The notes under the pieces were generated by a model. The model was given only the letters and a program-made list of their open reading frames with translations. It had not been told where the DNA came from and ran no database searches. This document shows, piece by piece, positions 17,350 through 25,238 of a stretch of DNA of 64,000 nt (positions are counted from its first letter, which is position 1; each line of letters opens with the position of its first letter). A program made the position numbers and the translations under genes. The DNA comes from JBDHXE01 sp035445085 (GTDB lineage Bacteria; Bacteroidota; Ignavibacteria; Kapaibacteriales; UBA2268). Location of the stretch: the NCBI GenBank assembly GCA_035445085.1, contig DAOMQA010000010.1:30915-94914 (forward strand). The letters are read 5' to 3'.

Positions 17350-19686
17350 TTAAAAGGCATGTCCAATACCAAAATGAATTCTAACATCATTAAATATATT
17401 TTTTGCTGTCCAAATTTTATAATCTGGGAGATGATAATTAGGACGATAGATAGGGAAGCCAATATCTGCTCTTATTGGTCCTATTGGAGTATCATACCTA
17501 ATACCAACACCAGCGGCATACGCTAATTTAGTAAAATATTCGTACCACTTCATATTACTTTTGACTTTATTCTCAGCAAACCAATCAAAAGCATTACCAA
17601 AGTCTACAAAGGCGACAAAGCCGATTCTTGAAATTTGTTCGCTAATCAAATCATCAACACCTCTTGGCCTTGGTAATGTATAGCGCAACTCAAATGAGCC
17701 CTCAAGTACACCTGCATTACCTAATATATTAGAAAGTTGAGAATAATCTTCTGGTAAAATAAAGTAACCATTTTTATTATTTGTATCAGCACTTGCTTCA
17801 ATAACTGAATAATGCAGCTCTCTTGAAGACCAGCCCCTTACGCTATTAGCGCCACCAGCGTAAAATTGTCGCTCAAAAGGAACATAAGCTTTTTCTGTAT
17901 CAAAAACCTTTATAGCACCTATTTTAAATTTAAAGGCACTGACTAGATTATCGGCTAATTTGTCAAAATATGAATATGCAGTCTGTATTCTTATATATTT
18001 TGCGATACCAGATATCCAAGGGTGTGCTAAGAAAAAGTTCCAACCATCTACCGAACCATAAAAGAAATCCCCAGAAGTAGGAGAAAACGGATGATTTCTG
18101 CTATCTCCAATGAGTGTTATACCAAATAAATTTGCTGTAGTAAAAGCAATACCTGGGTCATTTAGATAGTAGAATAAAGTTCTATAAAGAGCATAAGATT
18201 GTAATACTCTAACTGAATTTTCGCTACTGAAACTTGAATCAATATTGTTGTTTTGTATCTGATTAACTACATCTAAGAAATTAACTGGATTTTGAAATTC
18301 AAAGTTAAAATCTAAGATTATCTGATTTAAATACGTACCATTGGTTAGTTTAATAGGCAGCCGTAAGGGTAAGTACCAAGCTGATATATTAAATAATTGA
18401 TTGATTGTAGAGTAAGAATAATAAAAACCTGCGGATCCACTAATTAACATATTTTCTAAAGACCAAATTAATGGTTGAGACATTTTAAAACCTATTTGAC
18501 CTTCCCATTCTCCGTTAAGACCTGCAAATACTCTTGATAAATCTTTAAGTTTTAAATTAGTGTATAAATTCCCAAATTGACCAGCGCCACCCCAATTTCT
18601 ATGTATTAAAGAGCCTTCTACCCCAAAATTTAAATAGTTATCTATTTGTGTGTTATTAAGGAACACACCCAAAGACCATTCTTTTTGCTTCCTATATTTT
18701 GTTGTTACTACAAAAGATAAAGTAGTATCAGTAATAGGTACAAACTGTGAACTTGTATCTATATTCACAAATTCAAAAGTACCCAGTGAATTCAGGTTAT
18801 TTAATGAAGTTTGTAAAGAATTATAATTAAACCAATCGCCAACTTTTATATCTACTAATTTCTCTTTCAGTTCTGTAATAATTAGATTTTGTCCCCTCAA
18901 GCTATCTACATAGTGAATATCTGTTATTCTTTGCCTTTTTCCTACAAAGAAATTTATAGTTACAGAATCAAGTTTTTTAATTGTATCTACATTTATTGGT
19001 TGAATTTCATACCTGCTATAGTAGTATCCATTATTTTGAAGAATAGAATATATTGAGTTTATTTCTTTAAGGATTATTTCTTCGCTATAGGGTACTTTGC
19101 TGTCAATATATGTAATTTGGTTAATCTTATTTTGTGTTTCTCCATCAATAAACTCTAAACCATAGTATACAATAGTATCAAGCATATATTGATTATTTTC
19201 ATTGATGTGATAAGTTAATATGTTTTGCTTATTTACAGTATCTGCTGTAAAGGTAAAAAAAACTTCTGCTTGATGAAAGCCATTAGCGTTTAAGCCTTCT
19301 TGAATAATCTTCAAATCTGTTTCGGCTAACACTTGATTAAAAAATTTTACTTCGTGGGATAAATCTTTAATTGCAATATAAAATGAAGTATCCAATAATT
19401 TAGGTGTAGATGGTATTTTACTTAGATTATCATAAAAGTATTGGTAAATATCATGATGAACACTACGTGAAGAGCGCTTAGAAGAGATTATATCTAATAA
19501 ATAGTTATTAGAGAAAAAATTATTTCCTTTAAATTCAATTTTATTGACTTCGTAAAAATTTTCATTTGCCTTTGAACGGTACAATGTATCAGATATAAAG
19601 CTTTTATGAATCTTGTTTTCAATTTTATTTGAAAATAAAGAAAAATACGAGAAAAATAATAATATTATATAAAGACAAGCCTTCAA
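17350..19686 (-). CDS. Omp85-family outer-membrane protein (TamA/BamA-like)
   Basis: 778 residues with a signal peptide (~1-20). The N-terminal ~300 residues contain POTRA-like repeats (NFFSNNYLLDIISSKRS, YSEEIILKEINSIYSILQNNGYY, INFFVGKRQRITDIHYVD). A 16-strand beta-barrel follows, with the family signatures FYAGGANSVRGWSSREL (the VRGY/F-like turn), IGFVAFVDFGNAFD and GPIRADIGFPIY, and a terminal HFGIGHAF. Omp85 proteins insert barrels into the outer membrane. It is shorter in the POTRA region than BamA and closer to TamA or other surface antigens (D15). Upstream is the divergent UmuD-like gene, downstream the PAP2 gene. Confidence 0.88.
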   Translation of the reverse strand: MKACLYIILLFFSYFSLFSNKIENKIHKSFISDTLYRSKANENFYEVNKIEFKGNNFFSNNYLLDIISSKRSSRSVHHDIYQYFYDNLSKIPSTPKLLDTSFYIAIKDLSHEVKFFNQVLAETDLKIIQEGLNANGFHQAEVFFTFTADTVNKQNILTYHINENNQYMLDTIVYYGLEFIDGETQNKINQITYIDSKVPYSEEIILKEINSIYSILQNNGYYYSRYEIQPINVDTIKKLDSVTINFFVGKRQRITDIHYVDSLRGQNLIITELKEKLVDIKVGDWFNYNSLQTSLNNLNSLGTFEFVNIDTSSQFVPITDTTLSFVVTTKYRKQKEWSLGVFLNNTQIDNYLNFGVEGSLIHRNWGGAGQFGNLYTNLKLKDLSRVFAGLNGEWEGQIGFKMSQPLIWSLENMLISGSAGFYYSYSTINQLFNISAWYLPLRLPIKLTNGTYLNQIILDFNFEFQNPVNFLDVVNQIQNNNIDSSFSSENSVRVLQSYALYRTLFYYLNDPGIAFTTANLFGITLIGDSRNHPFSPTSGDFFYGSVDGWNFFLAHPWISGIAKYIRIQTAYSYFDKLADNLVSAFKFKIGAIKVFDTEKAYVPFERQFYAGGANSVRGWSSRELHYSVIEASADTNNKNGYFILPEDYSQLSNILGNAGVLEGSFELRYTLPRPRGVDDLISEQISRIGFVAFVDFGNAFDWFAENKVKSNMKWYEYFTKLAYAAGVGIRYDTPIGPIRADIGFPIYRPNYHLPDYKIWTAKNIFNDVRIHFGIGHAF

Positions 19687-19849
19687 TCGTACCCTTTAAT
19701 AAATTTTTAGATATTACTACTCAAGCAACTCTAAAAATAATCAAAAATTAATGAACAAATTGAAATATTCAAAATAATATCAATGCAATTTAATTTGGCA
19801 TAATATTGGATATAGCTACATTATTGTTTTACTAAAAAATTATAAGATA

Positions 19850-20281
19850 ATGTTTGACACTATTGCTATTGAAAGTGAAAGAAATAATATATTAATTGAT
19901 AATAAAAAAATAAGCTCTAACAAACAAAAGACAAGATTAAATGCTCTAGAAATATTAGATGAAGGGATGGATATACCTAATTTAATGTTTAAATTGCCAA
20001 AGCACCCTTTCCTTATAAAGGTTATAGGAAATTCAATGGTTGGTGCGGGTATTGATTCTGGAGATACTCTAATGGTTGATAAGGTAAGTAAACCAAAGCA
20101 TGGCGATATAGTAGTTGCAGCAATAAATCAGAAGTTAGTTGTTAAGCGATTACATTTTTCTTACAGAGAAACAATGCTTTTAGCAGAAAATGATGACTAC
20201 CTCCCAATTAAAATAAAAGAAGGTGATAGATTAAATATTTGGGGAGTCGTTACAATGGTAATAAAAGACATGGCAAAATAG
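19850..20281 (+). CDS. UmuD-like S24 autoprotease
   Basis: 143 residues with a short N-terminal tail and an S24 serine-lysine protease domain like UmuD or LexA. The nucleophile Ser62 is in KVIGNSMVGAGIDSGD. The general-base Lys lies in QKLVVKRLHF near residue 99. LLAENDDYLPIKI matches the C-terminal signature. No helix-turn-helix precedes the domain, so it is UmuD- rather than LexA-like. A partner umuC/DinB gene is not adjacent: a terminator follows immediately. It may act alone or with a polymerase elsewhere. SOS control was not seen in the 160-base upstream region. Confidence 0.86.
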   Translation: MFDTIAIESERNNILIDNKKISSNKQKTRLNALEILDEGMDIPNLMFKLPKHPFLIKVIGNSMVGAGIDSGDTLMVDKVSKPKHGDIVVAAINQKLVVKRLHFSYRETMLLAENDDYLPIKIKEGDRLNIWGVVTMVIKDMAK

Positions 20282-20310
20282 GGATATTCGAGGAAACGCC
20301 CCTATATCAA

Positions 20311-20345
20311 AAATGCTAACTATCCCCCCAGTTAGCATTTTTTTT
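20311..20345 (+). terminator. Rho-independent terminator after the UmuD-like gene
   Basis: Perfect 10-bp stem AAATGCTAAC / GTTAGCATTT with a ten-base C-rich loop, followed by a run of T residues. It also stands at the 3' side of the convergent minus-strand lipoprotein gene. Confidence 0.85.
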
Positions 20346-20380
20346 ATGATAATTATAAATAATATTAAAATCATTACATA

Positions 20381-20884
20381 TTAAAAATTAGACTCATCGC
20401 GCCATTGAACAATTTTCCATATTTCATCTGTATTGTTTCTTTTGATACGCATATTTACTCGACCAAAGAGATTAACAACGTCGGTTGTCGAAAATACAAT
20501 TGTTAAATTGAAAGCCCTTGATATATCCATCAAAACAGAATCACCTACAGAGGTTGTAACATCATTCCAAGTCAAATCTATTGATTTCGTTGCCATAAAA
20601 AGCCGTGAAGTAGTCATCATTTCTTCTGTTCTACTCCAAGACTCGTCGATGCCTTTATCATAATTTTTAAAAATAAATCTAAAATCGTCGCTTAATAAAT
20701 TTCCATAAACTACTGTGTCTTTGAAAGTATAAGCATAGCGAAAATTCTCGAAAATACCGTCAATAGTTTTTTGATCGCCTAAAATGCTACCTTTCTCATC
20801 TTTATTAGCGAGTTTTGGTGCAAATGGATTTGTACAAGCGCTGCCGATGAATACTAAGATAATAATAATAATAATTGATTTCAT
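20381..20884 (-). CDS. Lipoprotein, NTF2-like candidate (B)
   Basis: 167 residues with a lipoprotein signal and lipobox GSAC near residue 17. The mature part (GIFENFRYAYTFKDTVVYGNLLSDDFRFIF...WSRTEEMM...KIVQWRDE) has the layout of NTF2/SnoaL-like lipoproteins: an N-terminal helix pair with DxxxYxxLLSDDF, then strands ending in W-x-I-x-x-W-x-D/E. No catalytic residues can be named. It overlaps the upstream lipoprotein gene by one base, so both are probably translated from one transcript behind recR. Function unknown. Confidence 0.6.
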   Translation of the reverse strand: MKSIIIIIILVFIGSACTNPFAPKLANKDEKGSILGDQKTIDGIFENFRYAYTFKDTVVYGNLLSDDFRFIFKNYDKGIDESWSRTEEMMTTSRLFMATKSIDLTWNDVTTSVGDSVLMDISRAFNLTIVFSTTDVVNLFGRVNMRIKRNNTDEIWKIVQWRDESNF

Positions 20885-21495
20885 TAGTTATATAGTCTTG
20901 CTTTAAGTGAACTAAATGAGTATTGCAATGTATCAGATTTATTTAAATTATAATCATACCATTTACTAATAGACCACAAACCATTTAGATTGCTTATCAT
21001 TACAAATCTAAGTTTACCGTTGTATTGCTTGGGAATGTTATTGTCTGAAAAATTGATATAAAAATTATAATCAGATTCAAAGACTGCGGAGTCGGGGTTT
21101 TCTATAATTGCTTTTCTTTCTAACCAATTTAATATAGGAACTGAATCTACATCAATATTTGATTTAAATGAATTAAAAAAACGCCTTTCTTCCTCAATAC
21201 CCCAATTTATAAAAAGGCTCGGAAAACTTGTGCTGATATTTTGTGAAGGAATAAAAGCGTATTTGTTGTTGATATTAGAGTTGTCATTATTTAAGCATTT
21301 GAGATAATTATCTAAATGCCTATTTCTTAAGGCTGATTCAAAATTTTGAATAACTATGGCAGGCTCTGTAGGCGGAATAAAGGTAGAACCAGAGTTATCT
21401 GGCTCTTCTGGTGAACGCGTCGAAAATATATCACAGCTTGTATTAAGCAAAGGTATTATTAAAATTAATATAAATATAAATTTTAATTGCATCAT
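20884..21495 (-). CDS. Lipoprotein, NTF2-like candidate (A)
   Basis: 203 residues with a signal peptide and lipobox NTSC at residue ~20. It shares the pattern of the next gene: an early helix VIQNFESALRNRHLDNYLKCLN, then a beta-rich part ending LWSISKWYDYN. This suggests a distant paralogue of the following lipoprotein, although identity by eye is low. The Ser/Pro-rich segment after the lipobox (SPEEPDNSGSTFIPPTEPA) is a probable linker. It overlaps recR by four bases and the next gene by one. Function unknown; probably envelope. Confidence 0.6.
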   Translation of the reverse strand: MMQLKFIFILILIIPLLNTSCDIFSTRSPEEPDNSGSTFIPPTEPAIVIQNFESALRNRHLDNYLKCLNNDNSNINNKYAFIPSQNISTSFPSLFINWGIEEERRFFNSFKSNIDVDSVPILNWLERKAIIENPDSAVFESDYNFYINFSDNNIPKQYNGKLRFVMISNLNGLWSISKWYDYNLNKSDTLQYSFSSLKARLYN

Positions 21496-22082
21496 ATTGC
21501 AATACGCCCCTCTAATGCTCTTGTAAGTGTGGCTTCATCTGAATATTCAATAGCTGAACCCATAGGTACACCACTAGCGATTTTAGTGGTTTTAATATTA
21601 AAGGATTTCATCATTTTTGCAATATAGAATGAGGTTAATTCTCCTTCGGTACTAGGGTTGAGTGCTAAAATAATTTCATCGATACCATTCAGTCTACTTA
21701 GTAATTCTTTAATTTTTATTTCATCTTGAGAAATACCCTCTAATGGATTTATTACACCGTGCAATACATGATATAAACCGCGATATTCATTTGTTTTTTC
21801 TATTGCCATTACATCGTTAGGCTCTTCAACCACACAAATTACATTTCTTTCTCTCTTGTGCGAGCTACAAATTGGGCAAGGGTCTATTTCAGTATAATTA
21901 AAGCAAACGGAGCATAACCGTACATTTTTTTTTAGCTCAATAATTGCTTTTGAAAATTTTTCGTTAAAATCATCACCTTGCCTAAGTAAGTGATATGTCA
22001 ATCTATGAGCTGTTTTTCTACCAATGGTGGGTAAGGTAGCAAAAATATCAACTAACTTTTCAATTGAATTTGAAGAATACAT
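21492..22082 (-). CDS. recR: Recombination mediator RecR
   Basis: Zinc and Toprim protein of the RecFOR pathway, which loads RecA on gapped DNA. N-terminal helix-hairpin-helix with LPTIGRKTAHRLTYHLL, then the C4 zinc finger (LCSVCFNYTEIDPCPIC) and the Toprim domain VICVVEEPNDVMAIEK...LNPSTEGELTSFYIA. The conserved GVPMGSAIEYSDEATLTRALEGR C-terminus is complete. 196 residues, normal length. Its upstream partner is the YbaB/EbfC gene, two bases away (the classical ybaB-recR pair). Confidence 0.96.
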   Translation of the reverse strand: MYSSNSIEKLVDIFATLPTIGRKTAHRLTYHLLRQGDDFNEKFSKAIIELKKNVRLCSVCFNYTEIDPCPICSSHKRERNVICVVEEPNDVMAIEKTNEYRGLYHVLHGVINPLEGISQDEIKIKELLSRLNGIDEIILALNPSTEGELTSFYIAKMMKSFNIKTTKIASGVPMGSAIEYSDEATLTRALEGRIAI

Positions 22083-22083
22083 A

Positions 22084-22410
22084 TTATAAATTAAAATTTA
22101 GTCCGGGAATGTTTGGCATCATATTTTGTAATTTACCTAACTCACTTTGACTTAGATCACTTGCTTGCTTAAAAGCATTATTGACTGCCGCAACAATCAA
22201 ATCACTTATCATTGACTTATCATTTGTATTCATTAACTCGTCTGAAATATTTATCTTTCTTAATTTTTGATTCCCAGACATTTCAACTATAACCATGCCT
22301 CCACCAGATTCTCCAATTACAGTTTTGTGTTCAAGCTCGCTCTTTATTGCTTCCATTTCGGATTGAACTTTTTTAAATTGTTCAAAAATATTTTTAAAAT
22401 CAAAATTCAT
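22084..22410 (-). CDS. YbaB/EbfC-family nucleoid-associated protein
   Basis: 108 residues from ATG 22410, preferred over a GTG/ATG-like start at 22425 because of an AGGAT site upstream. The family features are an N-terminal coiled helix (FEQFKKVQSEMEAIKSELEHKTVIGESGGGMVIVEMSGNQ) and DLIVAAVNNAFKQASDLSQSELGKL. YbaB proteins form dimers that bind DNA as tweezers. Its position directly before recR is conserved in many bacteria, often with dnaX farther upstream, which is not seen here. Confidence 0.93.
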   Translation of the reverse strand: MNFDFKNIFEQFKKVQSEMEAIKSELEHKTVIGESGGGMVIVEMSGNQKLRKINISDELMNTNDKSMISDLIVAAVNNAFKQASDLSQSELGKLQNMMPNIPGLNFNL

Positions 22411-22516
22411 ACAAAATCCTATCAATTAATAATTTAATTATACGTTTTACTTACAATAATACTTTAAATAAACGAATTAGAAATAATTAAATTTAAACAA
22501 TTTATTAGGGGTGAAA

Positions 22517-23212
22517 ATGGGAATATTCAGTAGAATAACCGACGTATTCAAAGCAAACGTAAACGATGCACTTGATAAGGTAGAAGATCCAGAGAAAATG
22601 ATCAAACAGATGGTCATAGAGATGGAAGAGTCTGTAAACAAAACAACTTTAGCCGTCGCTCAAGCAATTGCCAACGAAAAGAACCTTGAAAAGAAATTAG
22701 AAAAAGCTAAACAAGATAGCAAAGAATGGGAACAAAAGGCGATGCAAGCTCTGCAAGCTGGGCGTGAAGATTTGGCTAAGGCAGCATTAGAAAAGAAAGC
22801 TATAGCCGACAGAAATTCAACAGATTTACTACCAATACATACTCAAGCAAGAGAGACATCGAATAAGCTAAGACAACAGCTGAACACACTAAAAGCAAAA
22901 TTAGATGAGGCAAAATCAAGGCAATCGACATTAATTGCACGTTCACAAGCGGCAAAAGCTCAAAAACAAATCTCTCAATCAATGAGTGGTGTTGGTAGCG
23001 ATGCTTTTGGTAAATTTGACAAGTTTGAAGGTAAAATAGAAAAGTTAGAAGCAGAAGCTCAAGCCTTCGATGAATTAGCAGGAGCAAGTACACAATTAGA
23101 CGACGAATTTAAAAAACTTTCATCTTCATCAACAGTTGATAGCGATCTGTTGGCGTTAAAGGCGAAAATGGGTATGTTACCAGAATCAAGTTCAACTGAT
23201 ACCAATCAATAA
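22517..23212 (+). CDS. pspA: PspA/IM30-family membrane-stress protein
   Basis: 231 residues, nearly all coiled coil. The start MGIFSRITDVFKANVNDALDKVEDPEKMI is the amphipathic N-terminal helix plus the family signature. ATG 22517 is chosen after a TTAGGGGTGA ribosome site; a GTG at 22511 is in frame. IMVIEMEESVNK-like and QAMQALQAGREDLAKAAL segments follow, and the C-terminal tail KAKMGMLPESS resembles the Vipp1/PspA end. These proteins polymerise on the inner face of stressed membranes. No PspF regulator or pspBC genes adjoin. A YbjN-like gene follows 17 bases after the stop. Confidence 0.92.
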   Translation: MGIFSRITDVFKANVNDALDKVEDPEKMIKQMVIEMEESVNKTTLAVAQAIANEKNLEKKLEKAKQDSKEWEQKAMQALQAGREDLAKAALEKKAIADRNSTDLLPIHTQARETSNKLRQQLNTLKAKLDEAKSRQSTLIARSQAAKAQKQISQSMSGVGSDAFGKFDKFEGKIEKLEAEAQAFDELAGASTQLDDEFKKLSSSSTVDSDLLALKAKMGMLPESSSTDTNQ

Positions 23213-23229
23213 TAATTGAAGTCAGTACT

Positions 23230-23712
23230 ATGGATTTAAATAATTTATATAAAGGACAACATTTTATGGAAACACCTCAAGAACTATTAGATGCTACTAT
23301 TGATAAAGTTGAAGAAATATTAAAGAAAGAATTTCCAGATCATTTATCTTTTAGCAAAGGGCAATATACGCTTACAAAAGGTTCTAGTCAAGTAATGATT
23401 GTGATTAGACCGTTTACAGATACAGAAACTTGTATTGAAGTTATTGCTAATGTCGTAACAGATGGAACTATTACACCAGAGATAATGAAGTATTTACTAA
23501 GGAAGAATGCAGAATTGCACTTTGGAGCGTTTGGTTTATTGTTTGATAACACTATTGTTTTTCAATATTCGGTCGCAGGTACTAATATTGATACAAATGA
23601 ATTACTAACCTCTATAAATGCTGTTTCTATTATTGCAGATTACTACGATGATGAATTAGCTAAAATGAGCAATGGGAAGAGAGCAGTTGATGTAAGCCCA
23701 GAAGAAGAGTAA
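23230..23712 (+). CDS. YbjN / type III-chaperone-like protein
   Basis: 160 residues, acidic, with a CesT/YbjN-like fold by pattern: KGQYTLTKGSSQVMIVIRPF, CIEVIANVVTDGTITPEIMKYLLRKNAELHFGAFGLLFDNTIVFQYSVAGTNID. The ribosome site is uncertain: ATG 23230 has little upstream signal, while ATG 23266 has AAAGGA about ten bases before it, giving a 148-residue product. It follows pspA closely and ends at a strong terminator, so it is likely in the same stress transcript. Precise function unknown; peptide-binding chaperone roles are known for the family. Confidence 0.66.
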   Translation: MDLNNLYKGQHFMETPQELLDATIDKVEEILKKEFPDHLSFSKGQYTLTKGSSQVMIVIRPFTDTETCIEVIANVVTDGTITPEIMKYLLRKNAELHFGAFGLLFDNTIVFQYSVAGTNIDTNELLTSINAVSIIADYYDDELAKMSNGKRAVDVSPEEE

Positions 23713-23730
23713 CAAGATATAAGTATATGA

Positions 23731-23768
23731 AAAGAACGAAGCTATCTGAAATAGTAGCTTCGTTCTTT
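23731..23768. terminator. Strong bidirectional terminator
   Basis: A perfect 14-bp stem (AAAGAACGAAGCTA at 23731-23744 with TAGCTTCGTTCTTT at 23755-23768) and a ten-base loop. It separates the convergent pspA-ybjN-like unit from the UDP-xylose synthase gene and serves both. Confidence 0.9.
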
Positions 23769-23775
23769 CTTAATA

Positions 23776-24714
23776 TTATAATTTGAGTCTTTCTTTAAAA
23801 TTTACAATGGTTTTTTGTAAGCCCAACTTTCTATCTACTTTGGGTGACCATTCTAAAATTGCCTCTGCCTTGCTAATATTAGGCTGTCTAATTTTAGGGT
23901 CATCTGAAGGTAAGTCTTGAAATATTATTTCTGATTTCGAATTCGTTAATTCAATAACTTCCTTCGCTAAATTTAGCATACTTATTTCGTCAGGATTGCC
24001 TATATTGACAGGCATGCTTTCATCAGATAATAGTAGCTTATAAATCCCATCTACTAAATCGTCTACATAGCATACTGAGCGAGTTTGGCTTCCATTGCCG
24101 TATACTGTTACGGGCTGATTTTTTAGTGCTTGATTAATAAAGTTTGGTATTGCTCTGCCATCTTCTAAACGCATTCTAGGACCATAAGTATTAAATATTC
24201 GTACTATCCTTGTCTCAACATTGTGGTATCTATTGTAAGCCATAGTCATTGCTTCTGCAAATCGTTTTGCTTCGTCATAAACACCTCTAAAACCAACTGG
24301 ATTGACGTTGCCCCAATATTCTTCATGCTGAGGGTGAATTAAAGGATCACCATATACTTCACTTGTAGAAGCAATTAGAAAGCGAGCATTCTTTTTCTTA
24401 GCTAATCCTAATGTCTTATGTGTACCCAAAGAGCCAACCTTCAAAGTTTGTATCGGTAATTTTAGATAATCAATAGGGGAGGCTGGGGAAGCAAAATGCA
24501 AAATATAATCTAAGTCGCCTTCAATGTATATATAATTTGTAACATCATGCTCTATAAAAGAGAAATTATGATGACCAAAGAGATGAGCTATATTGTCAGG
24601 TGAACCTGTGATAAAATTATCCATACAAATAACTGTATCACCATTATTTATAAATTTATCGCAAAGGTGAGAACCTAAAAATCCAGCACCTCCAGTTATT
24701 AAAATTTTTGCCAT
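23776..24714 (-). CDS. UDP-glucuronate decarboxylase (UDP-xylose synthase)
   Basis: Extended SDR that oxidises and decarboxylates UDP-glucuronate to UDP-xylose, a donor for surface polysaccharides. GGAGFLGSHLCDKFI at residues 8-22 binds NAD. Catalytic residues are in ASTSEVYGD and the VYDEAKRFAE motif (YxxxK). NPVGFRGVYDEAKR and IVRIFNTYGPRMRLEDGRAIPNFI are typical of UXS. 312 residues. A sixA-like gene lies 17 bases upstream. Epimerase alternatives are possible, but the GPRM-x-x-x-DGR-x-I-P motif supports UXS. Confidence 0.9.
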   Translation of the reverse strand: MAKILITGGAGFLGSHLCDKFINNGDTVICMDNFITGSPDNIAHLFGHHNFSFIEHDVTNYIYIEGDLDYILHFASPASPIDYLKLPIQTLKVGSLGTHKTLGLAKKKNARFLIASTSEVYGDPLIHPQHEEYWGNVNPVGFRGVYDEAKRFAEAMTMAYNRYHNVETRIVRIFNTYGPRMRLEDGRAIPNFINQALKNQPVTVYGNGSQTRSVCYVDDLVDGIYKLLLSDESMPVNIGNPDEISMLNLAKEVIELTNSKSEIIFQDLPSDDPKIRQPNISKAEAILEWSPKVDRKLGLQKTIVNFKERLKL

Positions 24715-24731
24715 TATATCAACCTATTATT

Positions 24732-25229
24732 TTAATCTAAATTATTCTTTGGAAATTCAAAAAATACTAATTGACCATTGTTCGAAACTATATTATTCCA
24801 ACTATCGAAAGTGAACTGTATACTTACTATTCCACAAGTCGGGATATTATCAAAGTATTCCCCACTAAAATAACTTGCTAATGAAGTAATGTCCGGGTTA
24901 TGCCCTACAAGCATTATGCAATGTACATTAGAGCTGATACCAGATAGTAAATTGATGATATACTTGCTTCCCCTTTCATATATACCTAAATCAAATCTAA
25001 TATGTTCTTTTTCGTAGCTTAAGGCATCACAAAAATAGTAAGATGTCTCTGTCGTTCTTTTTGCAGGACTACTTATTAATAGGTCTGGCTTTATACCTTT
25101 ACTTGCTATTAACTGAGACATTGTTGCAGCATCGCGATTACCTCTAATATTTAATTGTCTTTCAAAATCAGTCCATTCAGGGTTATCCCATGTCGATTTT
25201 GCATGCCTGACCAATATAAGATTTTTCAT
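24732..25229 (-). CDS. sixA: SixA-type phosphohistidine phosphatase
   Basis: Histidine phosphatase superfamily protein of 165 residues. The catalytic His9 is in LILVRHAKSTWDNPEW, with DLLISSPAKRTTETS and GHNPDITSLASYF supplying the second arginine and histidine. SixA dephosphorylates phospho-histidine domains such as those of phosphorelay proteins or PTS proteins. The window contains both phosphorelay genes and an HPr/EI pair, but no direct partner can be named. A downstream gene (LCP family, upstream in transcription) is nine bases away. Confidence 0.88.
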   Translation of the reverse strand: MKNLILVRHAKSTWDNPEWTDFERQLNIRGNRDAATMSQLIASKGIKPDLLISSPAKRTTETSYYFCDALSYEKEHIRFDLGIYERGSKYIINLLSGISSNVHCIMLVGHNPDITSLASYFSGEYFDNIPTCGIVSIQFTFDSWNNIVSNNGQLVFFEFPKNNLD

Positions 25230-25238
25230 ATAATTACC

